The notes beneath the pieces were generated by a model. The model saw nothing but the letters and a program-made list of their open reading frames with translations, did not search any database and was not told the origin of the DNA. Shown here piece by piece: positions 34,055-43,869 of a stretch of DNA of 64,000 bases. The position numbers and the translations under genes are program-made. The stretch's first letter is position 1. Each line of letters begins with the position of its first letter. This DNA comes from Paenibacillus spiritus (GTDB lineage Bacteria; Bacillota; Bacilli; Paenibacillales; Paenibacillaceae), in NCBI RefSeq assembly GCF_008710135.1, contig NZ_VYKK01000007.1, positions 113,747-177,746 on the forward strand, given 5' to 3'.

Positions 34055-35794
34055 CTAAAGCTGCTTAATGATCTCTTCCAGCTCGTCGACCAAGACCTTT
34101 GCCTTTTCAAAATCCGTATTGTTCAGGGCTAATCCGATCTGCAATTCAACGGCCTTTTTCTTTTGTTCGTTCTCCAAATAGTCTTTATCAAAATGACGGG
34201 CGTAAATCATCTGTCTGAATTTGCGCATACTCATTTTCCGGATCGTCTTGTTCTCAATGATCAGCACATAATCCATGCCGTTTACGACGGAATAGAAATC
34301 GTGCGAAATCATCAGAATCGCGCCTTTATAGTCTTCGATAGCTTTCTCCAGTGCAATCTGCGCATAGAGGTCCAAATGGCTGGTCGGTTCGTCCAGCAGC
34401 AGCAGGTCGGCTTGTTTACCCGCGACTTTAGCCAGTTGAAGCATGTTCTTTTCTCCACCGGATAAAGATTGGATCTTCTGATCCAGGATTTCACCTTCAA
34501 AGCCGTAATTCACAAGATGCGCTCTAATCTCGTCATACGTGCTGAACCCCGCGTCGATGAATTCATCAAGGATTGTGTTCGAGTCTTGCAGCGTTTCGTC
34601 CTGAAGCTGCGATAAATAGGCCACTTTCACATCTGCCCGGATTTCGATGGAGTCATGGTGGTTTTTGAAGATTTCGCGGAGCAAAGTCGTTTTCCCGGTG
34701 CCGTTCGGGCCGATGATCGCGACTTTATCTGTAGCTTGAATCTCGAAATTAACGTTGTGCAGAAGCAACTCGTCGAAGGCTGCGCTGTAATCGGCAACCT
34801 TTACAATAGCAGCGTCTTCTACTTCATGATCCAGCTCAAAACGAATATTCGGCTGCTTGATCTCCACAAACGGCGCTTTGATCCGGCGCGCTTCCAATCT
34901 TTCCTGGAACTTTACTCTGGCTTTCAACGCACGGCCTCTGGACGCGTCGGCAACATTCGTTGCGATCTCTCTAAGATTATCGATAATGTGATCGTATCGC
35001 TCAATTTCTTCGGCTTCGGCGACTGCGATTTCTTGCAGCTCGATCTTGGTCTGAAGCAGCGAGAAGTTATAATCGATATACCGCCCGTCGTACTCCTGGA
35101 TCTCCATGTTTTCAAGGTGGATGATTTTATTGAAGCAGTGATTCAACAGATAGCGGTTGTGCGTCACGACCAGCAGCATGCCTTTATGGGAATTGATCAA
35201 TTTCTTGAGCGCATTGAGATTGTCAAAATCCAGAAACACGTCCGGTTCGTCCATGATTATCAGGTCGGGGCTGCCGAGCATCTCTTTCATCACTTCAATC
35301 AGCTTGAATTCTCCGCCGCTCAAGGAAGAAACTTGGGCGTCTTTCAGCTTCATCAGATTGGCGAGATTCAGCTGCTTATGAATCGTGCTCTCGAAATCAT
35401 CCCCGCCTATCGCATCGAGTGCGTCCAACGCCGATTGATACTTCTCCATCAGCGCATCCATATCCGGCGTGGTTGCCATCTCCGCATAAATCGCGGTGAG
35501 TTCATCCTGAATCTTGATAAAGTCTTCCCCGATATATTCAAAAACGGTCATTTCCTTCGTTCTGTCCACCTGGGAGAACTGACTGACGTACCCGATTCTG
35601 CAATCGGGGTCGATCTCCAGCTTGCCCTCGAACAAATGTCTCTCCGGGTCCATCAGCATCTCGAGCAGAGTACTTTTCCCGCTGCCGCTCGTGCCGATAA
35701 AGGCGCAGTGTTGGCCCTCTTCGAGCGTGAAGGAAATATTTTGGTAAAGTTCCTTTTGCGGAAACGAGAAGGATAGGTTGTCTACTTTAATCAT
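34055..35794 (-). CDS. ABC-F family ATPase (ribosome-associated)
   Basis: The product is about 579 residues from ATG 35794, behind AAAGGTA; 35 additional upstream codons are open but have no ribosome site. Two ATPase domains without membrane helices are present: Walker A 'GTSGSGKST' and 'GPNGTGKTT', signatures 'LSGGEFK' and 'LSGGEKN', and Walker B 'LIIMDEPD' and 'LLLLDEPT'. A helical linker of about 80 residues joins them. ABC-F proteins act on the ribosomal E site as translation factors or antibiotic protectors. The linker's drug-resistance type cannot be judged from sequence alone. The gene is monocistronic. Confidence 0.92.
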   Translation of the reverse strand: MIKVDNLSFSFPQKELYQNISFTLEEGQHCAFIGTSGSGKSTLLEMLMDPERHLFEGKLEIDPDCRIGYVSQFSQVDRTKEMTVFEYIGEDFIKIQDELTAIYAEMATTPDMDALMEKYQSALDALDAIGGDDFESTIHKQLNLANLMKLKDAQVSSLSGGEFKLIEVMKEMLGSPDLIIMDEPDVFLDFDNLNALKKLINSHKGMLLVVTHNRYLLNHCFNKIIHLENMEIQEYDGRYIDYNFSLLQTKIELQEIAVAEAEEIERYDHIIDNLREIATNVADASRGRALKARVKFQERLEARRIKAPFVEIKQPNIRFELDHEVEDAAIVKVADYSAAFDELLLHNVNFEIQATDKVAIIGPNGTGKTTLLREIFKNHHDSIEIRADVKVAYLSQLQDETLQDSNTILDEFIDAGFSTYDEIRAHLVNYGFEGEILDQKIQSLSGGEKNMLQLAKVAGKQADLLLLDEPTSHLDLYAQIALEKAIEDYKGAILMISHDFYSVVNGMDYVLIIENKTIRKMSMRKFRQMIYARHFDKDYLENEQKKKAVELQIGLALNNTDFEKAKVLVDELEEIIKQL

Positions 35795-36065
35795 GGTGTA
35801 CCTTTCTGAATCGCCGTAACGGCGGATATTGTGGGGGGTTCGGTCTGTCTGCTTAAGGTTGCCGATTTTCAGATTAACACTGTTTGGTGGGGAGTACAAA
35901 TGATTTGTAGAAATGTTCCTGAAGTGAATACGAACGGCTTGCCGGTGCCCTCCAGCGCTGCACCTAATGTCTCAACAGCGCGGAGATCGGCTGCAACTGC
36001 ACCTGCAAAATCCGAGAAATCGGTCTGAAGCCCAGATGAATGACTCCAGCCCTACTCGGACAGCA

Positions 36066-36599
36066 TTAATCCTTCTTGATAAGTTCAAGCGCAATGCTGA
36101 TCTTGACTTCTTCACCGACGACGATGCCCCCAGCTTCGAGTGCAATATTATAGGTCAGCCCGTAATCCTTGCGATTAATCACCGTCTCTGCTGCGAAGCC
36201 GGCACGTTCATAGCCCCGATGGTCCTTGACTAAGCCGCCATATTCTACTTGAAGCGAGACTTGCCGGGTGATACCTCGCAGCGTAAGATCCCCATTCAGG
36301 ATGTATTCACCCTGTTTGCTTCGGACGATTCCCGTACTTGCGAACTGAATCAGCGGATATTGATCCGTTGCAAGGAATAGCGCTCCCCTGACGTCCTCAT
36401 CCCGCTTAGGATGGTCGGTCGTGAAGCTTGCAGCGTCGATCGTCACGTTAATATCCGCTGTCGTCATATCCTCGGGATCAGCTTCAATATCTGCCTCGAA
36501 GCGCTCGAAGCGCCCCTTTACTCTAGAAATCATCATATGTCTAACCGAGAACTCAATCATGCTATGAGCCAAATCTATCGTCCATTTCGATCTGTTCAT
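36066..36599 (-). CDS. YceI family lipocalin-like protein
   Basis: The 177-residue protein has no signal peptide. 'KWTIDLAHSMIEFSVRHMMI' at the N-terminus, 'NVTIDAASFTTDHPKRDEDV' and 'YILNGDLTLRGITRQVSLQV' are the YceI pattern of a beta-barrel that binds isoprenoid-type lipids. The cytoplasmic form is common in Bacillota. It follows a MarR gene by 17 nt on the same strand and is presumably its target. Confidence 0.92.
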   Translation of the reverse strand: MNRSKWTIDLAHSMIEFSVRHMMISRVKGRFERFEADIEADPEDMTTADINVTIDAASFTTDHPKRDEDVRGALFLATDQYPLIQFASTGIVRSKQGEYILNGDLTLRGITRQVSLQVEYGGLVKDHRGYERAGFAAETVINRKDYGLTYNIALEAGGIVVGEEVKISIALELIKKD

Positions 36600-36616
36600 T
36601 TTCCTCGCTCCATTCT

Positions 36617-37069
36617 TTATAATTTGCCTGACCTCGCTCCAGAAGCCTGCTCCAGATTGCTACTAGCCTTGCGAATTAGACGATGAAAGGTTTCCCGTTC
36701 CTCGATTGAGAAGTCGGCAAGCATCCGTTGTTCTAGGCTGTTCCACTGCCTATTGGCCGGTTCGTACAATTTTTGGCCCTCTTCCGTCAAGTAGACGCGT
36801 GAAATGCGGGAATCCTGCTCATCCCGAGAACGAACGACAATGCCACCCTGTTCCATGCGTTGAATCGATTTCGTCACGGTGGGCAATTCGAGCTTCAGAC
36901 GTGAGGCCAGCTGCGACTGAGACAAGCCGTCTTCTTCTCGGAGAAGGAATAGGATCAGGTCTTGGGCGATATGCAAACCTATGCTGCTAAGTGCCTCCTC
37001 CGCCAAAATACGATGTTTCTTAACTAGATGAATTAGTGCATATCCGATATCTTCTTCAAAATGTCCCAT
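36617..37069 (-). CDS. MarR family transcriptional regulator
   Basis: The product is about 150 residues from ATG 37069, 6 nt behind GGAGG; the ATG at 37090 has no site. The winged helix is 'LSQSQLASRLKLELPTVTKS' and 'IVVRSRDEQDSRISRVYLTE'. It is the first gene of a two-gene operon with YceI. Such pairs usually respond to phenolic or lipophilic stress; the ligand is not evident. Confidence 0.92.
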   Translation of the reverse strand: MGHFEEDIGYALIHLVKKHRILAEEALSSIGLHIAQDLILFLLREEDGLSQSQLASRLKLELPTVTKSIQRMEQGGIVVRSRDEQDSRISRVYLTEEGQKLYEPANRQWNSLEQRMLADFSIEERETFHRLIRKASSNLEQASGARSGKL

Positions 37070-37245
37070 GGAAGCCTCCAATCGCTCCATATATACTTAG
37101 CCGGCTATTTATTATTATCACAGACGGGAAAATCTGTCAACCGTTGAGCCCTCCGACGGGCAGAGACAAAATGATTATGTTTATTCCCGCTTAAATCAAC
37201 TATAATGGGGGATGGATTTATCATTTATTGGAAGAAGGTTGAGAA

Positions 37246-37893
37246 GTGCCGCTGCGCAACTGGAAATATACACCGCTGCTGTTGATGTTGATTTTCCCGG
37301 TGCTCGGGAAGATGTATGCCTGGGTCAACAAGCCGAGAGGCAAAGTCTATCATCTGATGACCTCATGGGATAACGCCATCCCTTTCGTCAAATATTTTGC
37401 ACTGCCTTATTCCGTTTGGATCTTTTATATTTATCTATGTCTTTACTATTTCTTCAAGAAGGATTTGCGTGTGTATTACCGTGCTTTGTTGATTTATACC
37501 GTATGCGCCTGCATTTGTTACGGCATTTACTCTGTCGTCCAAACAACGGTGCCTCGTCCCGAGTTGGTGGGGCATGACGTCTTTACACTGATCGTGCGCT
37601 TTGTGTACCACCGGGACCAGCCGTTCAATTGTTTCCCCAGTATCCATGTGTTCTCCAGCTACATGGTGTTCCGCCTGACCGCCCGCAGCGGCTTCCGGAA
37701 CAGATGGAACATGCTCCTAATCGGGGGGATGTCCGGGATGATTATACTGTCTACGCTGTTCATCAAACAGCATTCGATTCTCGACGGCCTTGCCGGTATG
37801 ATGCTGGTTGAAATTGTATTGCACGCCGTTCTGCTGGCGGAGTACTTGTTCGCCCGCAGCAGCACTCCCCAAGAGCGTTCTTTACAGAGATAG
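37246..37893 (+). CDS. PAP2-superfamily membrane phosphatase
   Basis: The 215-residue protein starts at GTG 37246, behind AAGAAGG. About six membrane helices are present, with the PAP2 acid-phosphatase motifs: 'RDQPFNCFPSIHVFSS' (PSxH, motif 2) and 'KQHSILDGLAG' (motif 3 with His and Asp). It resembles the aureobasidin-resistance/inositolphosphotransferase branch. It likely removes phosphate from lipid phosphates at the outer membrane face. It is monocistronic. Confidence 0.88.
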   Translation: MPLRNWKYTPLLLMLIFPVLGKMYAWVNKPRGKVYHLMTSWDNAIPFVKYFALPYSVWIFYIYLCLYYFFKKDLRVYYRALLIYTVCACICYGIYSVVQTTVPRPELVGHDVFTLIVRFVYHRDQPFNCFPSIHVFSSYMVFRLTARSGFRNRWNMLLIGGMSGMIILSTLFIKQHSILDGLAGMMLVEIVLHAVLLAEYLFARSSTPQERSLQR

Positions 37894-37909
37894 TCCTCAA
37901 AAATCCTGG

Positions 37910-37938
37910 AGCCCCTTCCGCAGATAAACGAAGGGGCT
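37910..37938. terminator. hairpin between convergent genes
   Basis: Arms AGCCCCTTC / GAAGGGGCT around an 11-nt loop, 17 nt after the PAP2 stop and before the convergent U32 gene's stop. The T-run is weak on the plus strand, while the minus strand has ATTTTTG a little further on. Confidence 0.6.
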
Positions 37939-37957
37939 TGTGTGTAACCACTTTCAT

Positions 37958-40201
37958 CTACACAATCTCTTTATTAAAATGTCCTCTTGTGTCCGTCTCC
38001 TGATCAAAGACAGCATGATTCATCGAGCCGTTTAATTTGCCTGACGCCATCTGAATGACTTTCATAACCTGCTCTTTTGATTCAATGGTGAAGTTTAATC
38101 GGAATGCCTCAATTCCCTTGATGGTGTGCAGCTCATCTAATAGATTAAGCGTCTTCCCATTAAGGAGAGTCGCTGTACAATCCTCATGGGAAAGGATAGG
38201 GAACGTTCCATGCTCATTTTTTAACTCATAGCTTCTCGTTTTGCAAATGCTGCATTGATTCATTTTTTTCATCGGGCAGTACTTGGTAAACATCAGAGGA
38301 GTCCTGCCATACACAATCATTTCCAGCGCAGGAAAGCCATCATTTTGTTCATAGTAGGCATTCATTAAATCTTCAATTTGGCTCTTATTCAACTCATAAG
38401 ATAAAGTGACTCGTTTGGCACCTAATTTATATAATTCATAGCAAGTGGCCGCATTAACAACATTGAGAGAATAGTCTGTAACGAACGGATTTGTTCCTTT
38501 ATAGTGATAAATTCCCCCGTATCCGCCAATCAGCAGCTGCCCTACTTTGTCCTTATACCGGTTCTGATTTCTTCTAACCACGTTATCAAAATAGATCTCC
38601 TTAATTCCACCGCTCACGCAAGCGTCATACTGTTCCTTCGTCGTTACCGAGGCTGTAAGGTAGGGTTTTACAGGGGCAAAGCTTATTTGTTCGTCTGGCT
38701 TCAGAGTCTTGGTTCTTTTCTTTTGGCTGTTAAGCTTTAAGTCATATAAGCCCAGGACAATAACTCTTCTTGCTGCATTTAACAGTTTCGCTGGAATAAA
38801 TGCATTGCATTCCTCAAAATCCACATGATTAAGTTCGAATATCGTATCATTTAATCTGGAAAATTGTTTGATTACCTGGTCTTTGGTTGTGGGATTATTA
38901 ATAGCTTCGCTTAGAATTTCCTCGCTTTCATATGAATAATGATGGCCCAAGCCCTCCGCATCGATGCGAAGTTTGGAATCCGGACTTGCATATACGCTAA
39001 TATCCAGGCTAAACCGCTTAAATTCTTTTTCCAGCGATGCTTCCAATTCTTTGTTATAGAAATAATCCTTTGTTTTATAGACTTGATCACCCACAGACAG
39101 CTTTTCTTTCACTTTGATATAGCAGACATGATCTGCTTTGTTGATCAATTCGCCGTCTTTATCGTACAGTTTTACAACAGTTAAATTAACATCCTCCCGG
39201 TTGTGACTTATCCGGATGGTATCGTTTTGGTTTAAAGTACGGGTAAGTGTGAGTTCATACGTGTCTTTAACCACCTTGCTGATGGTTCCAATTGCATAAC
39301 CAAAGTTATTCGGTCTTGCGGTGTTTGTTATCTCTCTCTTATCTTCGCGAAATAAATACCCTTTCGTAAAGGTTCGATTGAATGTTTTTTTCAAATTCTC
39401 CTTCTCTTCTTCGGTGATTTTATGATCTAAGGCCATGCGGTATTTGGATACCACATTAGCAACATAGGTAGGCACTTTCATTCGGCCTTCTATTTTTAAA
39501 GAATCGATTTCTTTCAAATCCTCGATATAATCGATGGTGTTCAAGTCCTTCGTAGATAGAATATAGCTTTCCCCTAGAGAGGTATCGGTTGTCTTATCCA
39601 TGAGTTCGTACGCCTTACGGCATGAACCCACGCATCTTCCGCGATTAGCGCATCGATAGCCGATTAATCCTGACATGAGACAGTTTCCAGAATAAGATAC
39701 ACATAACGCACCGTGAACGAAAATTTCTAAAGGGATTTCAGCACTTCTTTTGATCTCTTTTACTTTTCGCATCTCAACTTCACGGGACAGAACCACTCTT
39801 TTTGCACCAAGCCCTTGAAATAATAAAGTTCCGTCTACATCGTCTATTCCCATTTGAGTTGAACAGTGGGCTTCCATATCAACAAAGTTTTTAACGATAT
39901 AATCGAATGCGGCCAGATCCTGAACGATAATGGCATCCACGCCGATTTCATTCAATTCGCGTATCTGCTCTTTCATCTCTTCAACTTCGTTCTCAAAAAC
40001 GACGGTATTCATTGCCACATAGATTTTAACGCTTCTCAGATGCGCATACGCAACAGCTTCTTTTAACGATTCCCAATCAAAATTAGATGAGTATGCACGT
40101 GCACCAAATTTTTGCATCCCTAAGTATACGGCATCACAACCATTCGAAATTGCAGCTTTTAAGGCTTCCATATTTCCCGCCGGGGCTAGTAATTCAGTCA
40201 T
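37958..40201 (-). CDS. U32 peptidase-family protein (RNA-hydroxylase-like)
   Basis: The 747-residue protein begins 'MTELLAPAGNMEALKAAISN' and contains the U32 core 'LEIFVHGALCVSYSGNCLMS' with the Cys set C-x6-C plus 'GRCVGSC'. The family, long called collagenase-like, includes TrhP and RlhA, which hydroxylate tRNA or 23S rRNA using prephenate and an iron-sulfur centre. A C-terminal 'CPMKKMNQCSICKTRSYELK' supplies further cysteines. The length is nearer to RlhA than to TrhP. The start follows AAGGAG. RNA modification is the likely role. Confidence 0.9.
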   Translation of the reverse strand: MTELLAPAGNMEALKAAISNGCDAVYLGMQKFGARAYSSNFDWESLKEAVAYAHLRSVKIYVAMNTVVFENEVEEMKEQIRELNEIGVDAIIVQDLAAFDYIVKNFVDMEAHCSTQMGIDDVDGTLLFQGLGAKRVVLSREVEMRKVKEIKRSAEIPLEIFVHGALCVSYSGNCLMSGLIGYRCANRGRCVGSCRKAYELMDKTTDTSLGESYILSTKDLNTIDYIEDLKEIDSLKIEGRMKVPTYVANVVSKYRMALDHKITEEEKENLKKTFNRTFTKGYLFREDKREITNTARPNNFGYAIGTISKVVKDTYELTLTRTLNQNDTIRISHNREDVNLTVVKLYDKDGELINKADHVCYIKVKEKLSVGDQVYKTKDYFYNKELEASLEKEFKRFSLDISVYASPDSKLRIDAEGLGHHYSYESEEILSEAINNPTTKDQVIKQFSRLNDTIFELNHVDFEECNAFIPAKLLNAARRVIVLGLYDLKLNSQKKRTKTLKPDEQISFAPVKPYLTASVTTKEQYDACVSGGIKEIYFDNVVRRNQNRYKDKVGQLLIGGYGGIYHYKGTNPFVTDYSLNVVNAATCYELYKLGAKRVTLSYELNKSQIEDLMNAYYEQNDGFPALEMIVYGRTPLMFTKYCPMKKMNQCSICKTRSYELKNEHGTFPILSHEDCTATLLNGKTLNLLDELHTIKGIEAFRLNFTIESKEQVMKVIQMASGKLNGSMNHAVFDQETDTRGHFNKEIV

Positions 40202-40309
40202 TTTTTACTCCTTATGACCCATAATTAATAAATCGCTATCCTTGAGTTTATCCCGATGGAGCAGCATGAGGCTGTGACCCAGCGCATGGAGGATATGAGG
40301 CGGGCTATG

Positions 40310-40345
40310 AAGAAAGGACAGAGCGGTCGCCCCTGTCCTCTTTTG
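40310..40345 (-). terminator. terminator of the ABC exporter operon
   Basis: AGGACAG / CTGTCCT arms around an 11-nt GC-rich loop, followed on the minus strand by TTCTTC, directly after the permease stop at 40352. Confidence 0.75.
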
Positions 40346-40351
40346 CTGGAA

Positions 40352-41140
40352 CTAGATTTTTCTGTTATAGATTTTAACTGTAAGCGGAGCGACAATCACA
40401 ACAAGGAGGATGCCGATAAAGAGGGTCATGGATGCGCTTGAAGTGAACTCTCCCTGATTGGCTAAATCTTTGAAAGCCGTGACCAAATAAGTAATCGGAT
40501 TATGTTCAGCTACGCTCTGCAGAAAATGGGGCAACGTATCAATAGGCACGAAGGCGTTGGATAGAAACGACATCATCATGGTGACCATGGTCGAAATACT
40601 GGAGATCGTTGATGCAGACTTGGACAGCAGACCAATTAAGGCAAACACCCAACTGATTGCGCAGGCGCCGAATATGGCCAAGAGCAAAGCGACGACCAAC
40701 CACCCCCACCCGGCTTCCGGACGCCACCCAAGAATGAAGCCCGTACCGATCGAGAAAAAAGCCGCCGCGGCATACCGCAAAATATCCGATACCACTAAAC
40801 CAGCCAGTGGAGCAATCCGGACAATGGGTAATGATTTAAACCGATCAAAAACGCCAGTATCCAAGTCTTCCCGCAATTGCGTGCCCGTTGCCGCTGACGA
40901 CATGACCAGGGTTTGAATGAGAATTCCCGGCACGATGATGGGCAAGTATCCTTGTACACCTCCAGCAATCGCACCTCCGAACAGATAAGAAAAGACGATC
41001 ATGAAGAAAATAGGGATGACGGTTACATCGATCAATTTATCGGGATTATGTTTGATTTTCAGAATGTTTCTTTTTGCCATTACAACAATATCATACAGAG
41101 CGCTCTTTAAGTTGTTTTGCTTACTTATCATGGATTCCAT
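40352..41140 (-). CDS. ABC-2 type exporter permease (DrrB-like)
   Basis: The 262-residue protein has six membrane helices. 'NPDKLIDVTVIPIFFMIVFS' and 'LREDLDTGVFDRFKSLPIVR' are typical of the DrrB/daunorubicin-resistance permease group. It starts 15 nt after its ATPase stop, behind GGAGGG. It forms an exporter with the upstream ATPase. The operon is divergent from a MarR gene, so it is likely a regulated drug or toxin efflux pump. Confidence 0.92.
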   Translation of the reverse strand: MESMISKQNNLKSALYDIVVMAKRNILKIKHNPDKLIDVTVIPIFFMIVFSYLFGGAIAGGVQGYLPIIVPGILIQTLVMSSAATGTQLREDLDTGVFDRFKSLPIVRIAPLAGLVVSDILRYAAAAFFSIGTGFILGWRPEAGWGWLVVALLLAIFGACAISWVFALIGLLSKSASTISSISTMVTMMMSFLSNAFVPIDTLPHFLQSVAEHNPITYLVTAFKDLANQGEFTSSASMTLFIGILLVVIVAPLTVKIYNRKI

Positions 41141-41155
41141 GTCTATCCCTCCTAC

Positions 41156-42085
41156 TTATTTAGTCAGTTCCAGAAACACCTCATCAAGCGTCGGCTTTCT
41201 AACCGAGAACTCTTTGATTTCTATATCTTGCTGAGCTAGATCTAAGAGTAATCCCGTCATCACTTTCGTGTCTGCCAGCTTAACGGTCAACTTGGTTCCT
41301 TCGGGTGAAATCATAGCCTCCTGGGCGATTTTCGCCTTGATTAGTCCTTTGGCCCTTTCGGCATCGCTCCTATGCTCCAGAGTAATTTCGAACTGGGTGT
41401 CGCTTAACAAGGACTTCAATTCATTCGGCGTTCCCTGAGAAATGATTCTTCCATGATTAATGATCGCCAGTCGATCTGCGAGTTGATCCGCTTCCTCCAA
41501 ATACTGAGTTGTCAGCAAGATTGTTGCCCCGTCGCTTGCCAAGTTGCGGATCACCTCCCACATCTCTCCTCGTGTGCGTGGGTCTAAGCCCGTTGTCGGT
41601 TCATCCAGAAAAATGAGGGGTGGCTTCACGATTAGACTCACCGATAAATCCAGCCGTCTACGCATCCCGCCCGAAAATTCACGAATCGGCCGATCCTTTG
41701 CCTCGGTTAAGGAAAACTGGTTGAGAAGTTCAAGCGCCCTCGCTTTGGATTGACTCGCTGATAAACCGTTCAATTGCCCGAAGAGCTTCAAGTTCTCCAT
41801 CGCGGTCAATTCCTCATCAACGGTTGCATATTGGCCGGTCAAGCCAATCAAGCTTCGAACCTTTCGAGCATCTTTGGTGACGTCTTTGCCAAAAATCATG
41901 GCTCTGCCTTTTGACACTTTCGTAATCGTTGCAAGCATTCGTAAGAACGTTGTCTTTCCTGCACCATTCGGACCCAGAATACCGAAGATCTCTCCTTTCT
42001 TAATATCCAAAGAAATACCATCGACTGCTCGCTTGTTAGGAAATTCTTTAACGAGCCCTTGAGTGGAAACGGCTAGCTCTGTCAT
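41156..42085 (-). CDS. ABC exporter ATPase (DrrA-like)
   Basis: The 309-residue protein has Walker A 'GPNGAGKTTFLRML', Q-loop 'LIGLTGQYATVDEELTAMEN', signature 'REFSGGMRRRLDLS' and Walker B 'LIFLDEPTTGLDP'. The C-terminal domain ends 'EFSVRKPTLDEVFLELT', the DrrA-type tail. The start follows AAAGGAG. It is the first gene of a two-gene operon with the permease. It faces the MarR gene at 42230 across about 145 nt. Confidence 0.93.
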   Translation of the reverse strand: MTELAVSTQGLVKEFPNKRAVDGISLDIKKGEIFGILGPNGAGKTTFLRMLATITKVSKGRAMIFGKDVTKDARKVRSLIGLTGQYATVDEELTAMENLKLFGQLNGLSASQSKARALELLNQFSLTEAKDRPIREFSGGMRRRLDLSVSLIVKPPLIFLDEPTTGLDPRTRGEMWEVIRNLASDGATILLTTQYLEEADQLADRLAIINHGRIISQGTPNELKSLLSDTQFEITLEHRSDAERAKGLIKAKIAQEAMISPEGTKLTVKLADTKVMTGLLLDLAQQDIEIKEFSVRKPTLDEVFLELTK

Positions 42086-42229
42086 TCTGTGTTCTCCTTT
42101 GCCTATTTAATAAGGATACCTTACTAATAAAATAAGGTACCCTTATCAAATTGTCAACACCCTAATTTGAATTACTTCGGTGACCTGATAAAATAGAGGG
42201 GGACGGAGAACACATAAGGGGAAATGGGT

Positions 42230-42688
42230 ATGGATGAAAAACAGCTGAATATCGATATCACTACGAATTTTATGAAATATTATGATTTACTCACCATGTT
42301 CTTAAAAGAAAGCATGATTAAAGGCAGCGTGTATACGATCCAAAATCGAGGGCAAGGAAAAATACTGGGCATTCTTCGTCAAACACCACATCTTTCTCAA
42401 AAAGAATTAGTCAGTCAATTAGAGATGCGCCCGCAATCTGCTTCTGAAATGATTAAAAAGCTGGAAAAAAAGGGGCTTATTGAGCGGTATAAATCGGAAG
42501 AGGATCAACGCGTGATGATGATTACGCTAACTAAAGCCGGCAAAGTGGTATTAAATCAAAACGGAGATTTTCAGCCTGCATTCTCAAATGTTCTAACCAT
42601 AGAGGAAAAACAACAGTTTAATCGAATACTCGAAAAGCTTGTATCCGAAATTGAACCCGAAGTCGCGAAACTTCGCAACAAGCCATAG
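42230..42688 (+). CDS. MarR family transcriptional regulator
   Basis: The product is about 152 residues from ATG 42230, 8 nt behind AAGGGG; the ATG at 42224 is too close to that site. The winged helix is 'LSQKELVSQLEMRPQSASEM' and 'LIERYKSEEDQRVMMITLTK'. It is divergent from the DrrAB-like exporter, which it most likely represses. The intergenic region has TAATAAGGTA-type repeats near 42117-42140 as candidate sites. Confidence 0.92.
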   Translation: MDEKQLNIDITTNFMKYYDLLTMFLKESMIKGSVYTIQNRGQGKILGILRQTPHLSQKELVSQLEMRPQSASEMIKKLEKKGLIERYKSEEDQRVMMITLTKAGKVVLNQNGDFQPAFSNVLTIEEKQQFNRILEKLVSEIEPEVAKLRNKP

Positions 42689-42765
42689 GGGCGTCATCTA
42701 AAGATGACGAAGGGGGTTACCCGCTCCACGCCTGAATTTCCGGAGAAGGTAGATTGCGATTAGCA

Positions 42766-42806
42766 AAGGGAGCCGTCCCTAAGTCGATGACTGGGACGGC
42801 TCCCTT
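42766..42806. terminator. hairpin between convergent genes
   Basis: A 14-bp stem (AAGGGAGCCGTCCC / GGGACGGCTCCCTT) with a 13-nt loop, between the MarR gene and the BtrH-like gene. No T-run is present. Confidence 0.65.
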
Positions 42807-42855
42807 ACGGATTCCTTCACTTGGAGCAGCCACCATGTTCGCGGCAGTCTCCATC

Positions 42856-43869
42856 CTATGAACTTGTGGCCAGAGGGTCATTACGCAGATGTACCAAATA
42901 CTCCATCGCTATACGTTCTTTATCGGCAATCTCGAGTAAAAGCTTGGAAATCCGGGTTAACTCCTGATGGTCTCCCGTCCTTCCTGCCAGGTCGATCAAA
43001 GAAGATACGGTAACCCACATTGGAGCGATATCTGTAAACGCCAAGTATGCCTGTTCTACTTGTGGGTCTCCCAACAGATCCACACATTCTTTTAGAAAAT
43101 CTCGATATAAATTTCGAAACAGAGCGCCGCCGGTTCCCGCTCTTTCCATTAACAATGCAGTTAAGCATAAATCATGCTCAAAATTGTTGCTGCGAGAAGG
43201 CCACTTCAGGATTTCACGGCTCATTTTCACAATGCCTTTATTCCCCATATTGCGAATAGGCGGATTCAAATAGTCCTGTGCATTCTTGGTTAAGGATGAT
43301 CGGATAGCCGGGATAAGCGGCGGAAGGGTGCCAATCGGATCGATTGTAAAGGAACGATTCCTGGAGCTCATGGGCCCCTTTGCGTTTCTGGCCATAGCCA
43401 AATGGGCCAAACTCGTCTTCACAAGTCCTCCCTGTTGTCTAGTATCCGCCATGTAGGCGTATTCGTCATCCATGCCATATATGACCGCATAATGGGCGGC
43501 AAAGTGCACTTTGTTCGTGAAATAATCCAAATAGTAGGAGTCTAGCTTAAGCCCTACCGGAATTCCGCTTTCGAGGAACCTTCGTACGTTCTGCCACGCT
43601 TTTTCAACAGACGAGGTTTCTTGCGCCTTGATGGATAAGTTGAGTCGGGATGCTAGGCAGTCCGTTAATTCATCCGGCTTCACCCTTCCTCCAATAAAAG
43701 GGAAGTCCATCCCCTTGGAATCCCAATAAATGAATCCCAACCCTTGGCCCAGACCGAATAACATTGGCTCCGATAGTTGAACTCCCGCAAAGTGAAGTAA
43801 ATTGCCCATTGTTGTCGTCTCGCAGTGCTCCCCTTGAAAAGGGCGGAACCCTTCAATGATAGTAGGCAT
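42856..43869 (-). CDS. BtrH-type (butirosin biosynthesis protein H-like) protein
   Basis: The 337-residue protein has an N-terminal BtrH/C39-peptidase-like domain: 'GEHCETTTMGNLLHFAGVQL' carries the active-site-type Cys, and 'VHFAAHYAVIYGMDDEYAYM' the His region. A helical C-terminal half of DUF4872 type follows. In butirosin making, BtrH transfers an acyl chain from a carrier protein to the aminoglycoside. No aminoglycoside or carrier-protein genes are present here. It overlaps the upstream PadR gene by 17 nt, behind a GGAG site, so it is PadR-controlled. Confidence 0.82.
   Translation of the reverse strand: MPTIIEGFRPFQGEHCETTTMGNLLHFAGVQLSEPMLFGLGQGLGFIYWDSKGMDFPFIGGRVKPDELTDCLASRLNLSIKAQETSSVEKAWQNVRRFLESGIPVGLKLDSYYLDYFTNKVHFAAHYAVIYGMDDEYAYMADTRQQGGLVKTSLAHLAMARNAKGPMSSRNRSFTIDPIGTLPPLIPAIRSSLTKNAQDYLNPPIRNMGNKGIVKMSREILKWPSRSNNFEHDLCLTALLMERAGTGGALFRNLYRDFLKECVDLLGDPQVEQAYLAFTDIAPMWVTVSSLIDLAGRTGDHQELTRISKLLLEIADKERIAMEYLVHLRNDPLATSS

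Noticed and set aside
33898..34110. 70-codon minus-strand frame beside the ABC-F gene
   Set aside because: It is low-complexity Arg/Ser, overlaps a perfect hairpin and has no ribosome site.
34655..35776. 373-codon plus-strand frame over the ABC-F gene
   Set aside because: It is a shadow of the ATPase, whose Walker and signature motifs define the real strand.
40256..40441. Short plus-strand frame beginning MEQHEAVTQRMEDMRRAM
   Set aside because: The first 25 codons look coding and may be a remnant, but it overlaps the exporter terminator and 3' end, and no family or ribosome site supports a gene.
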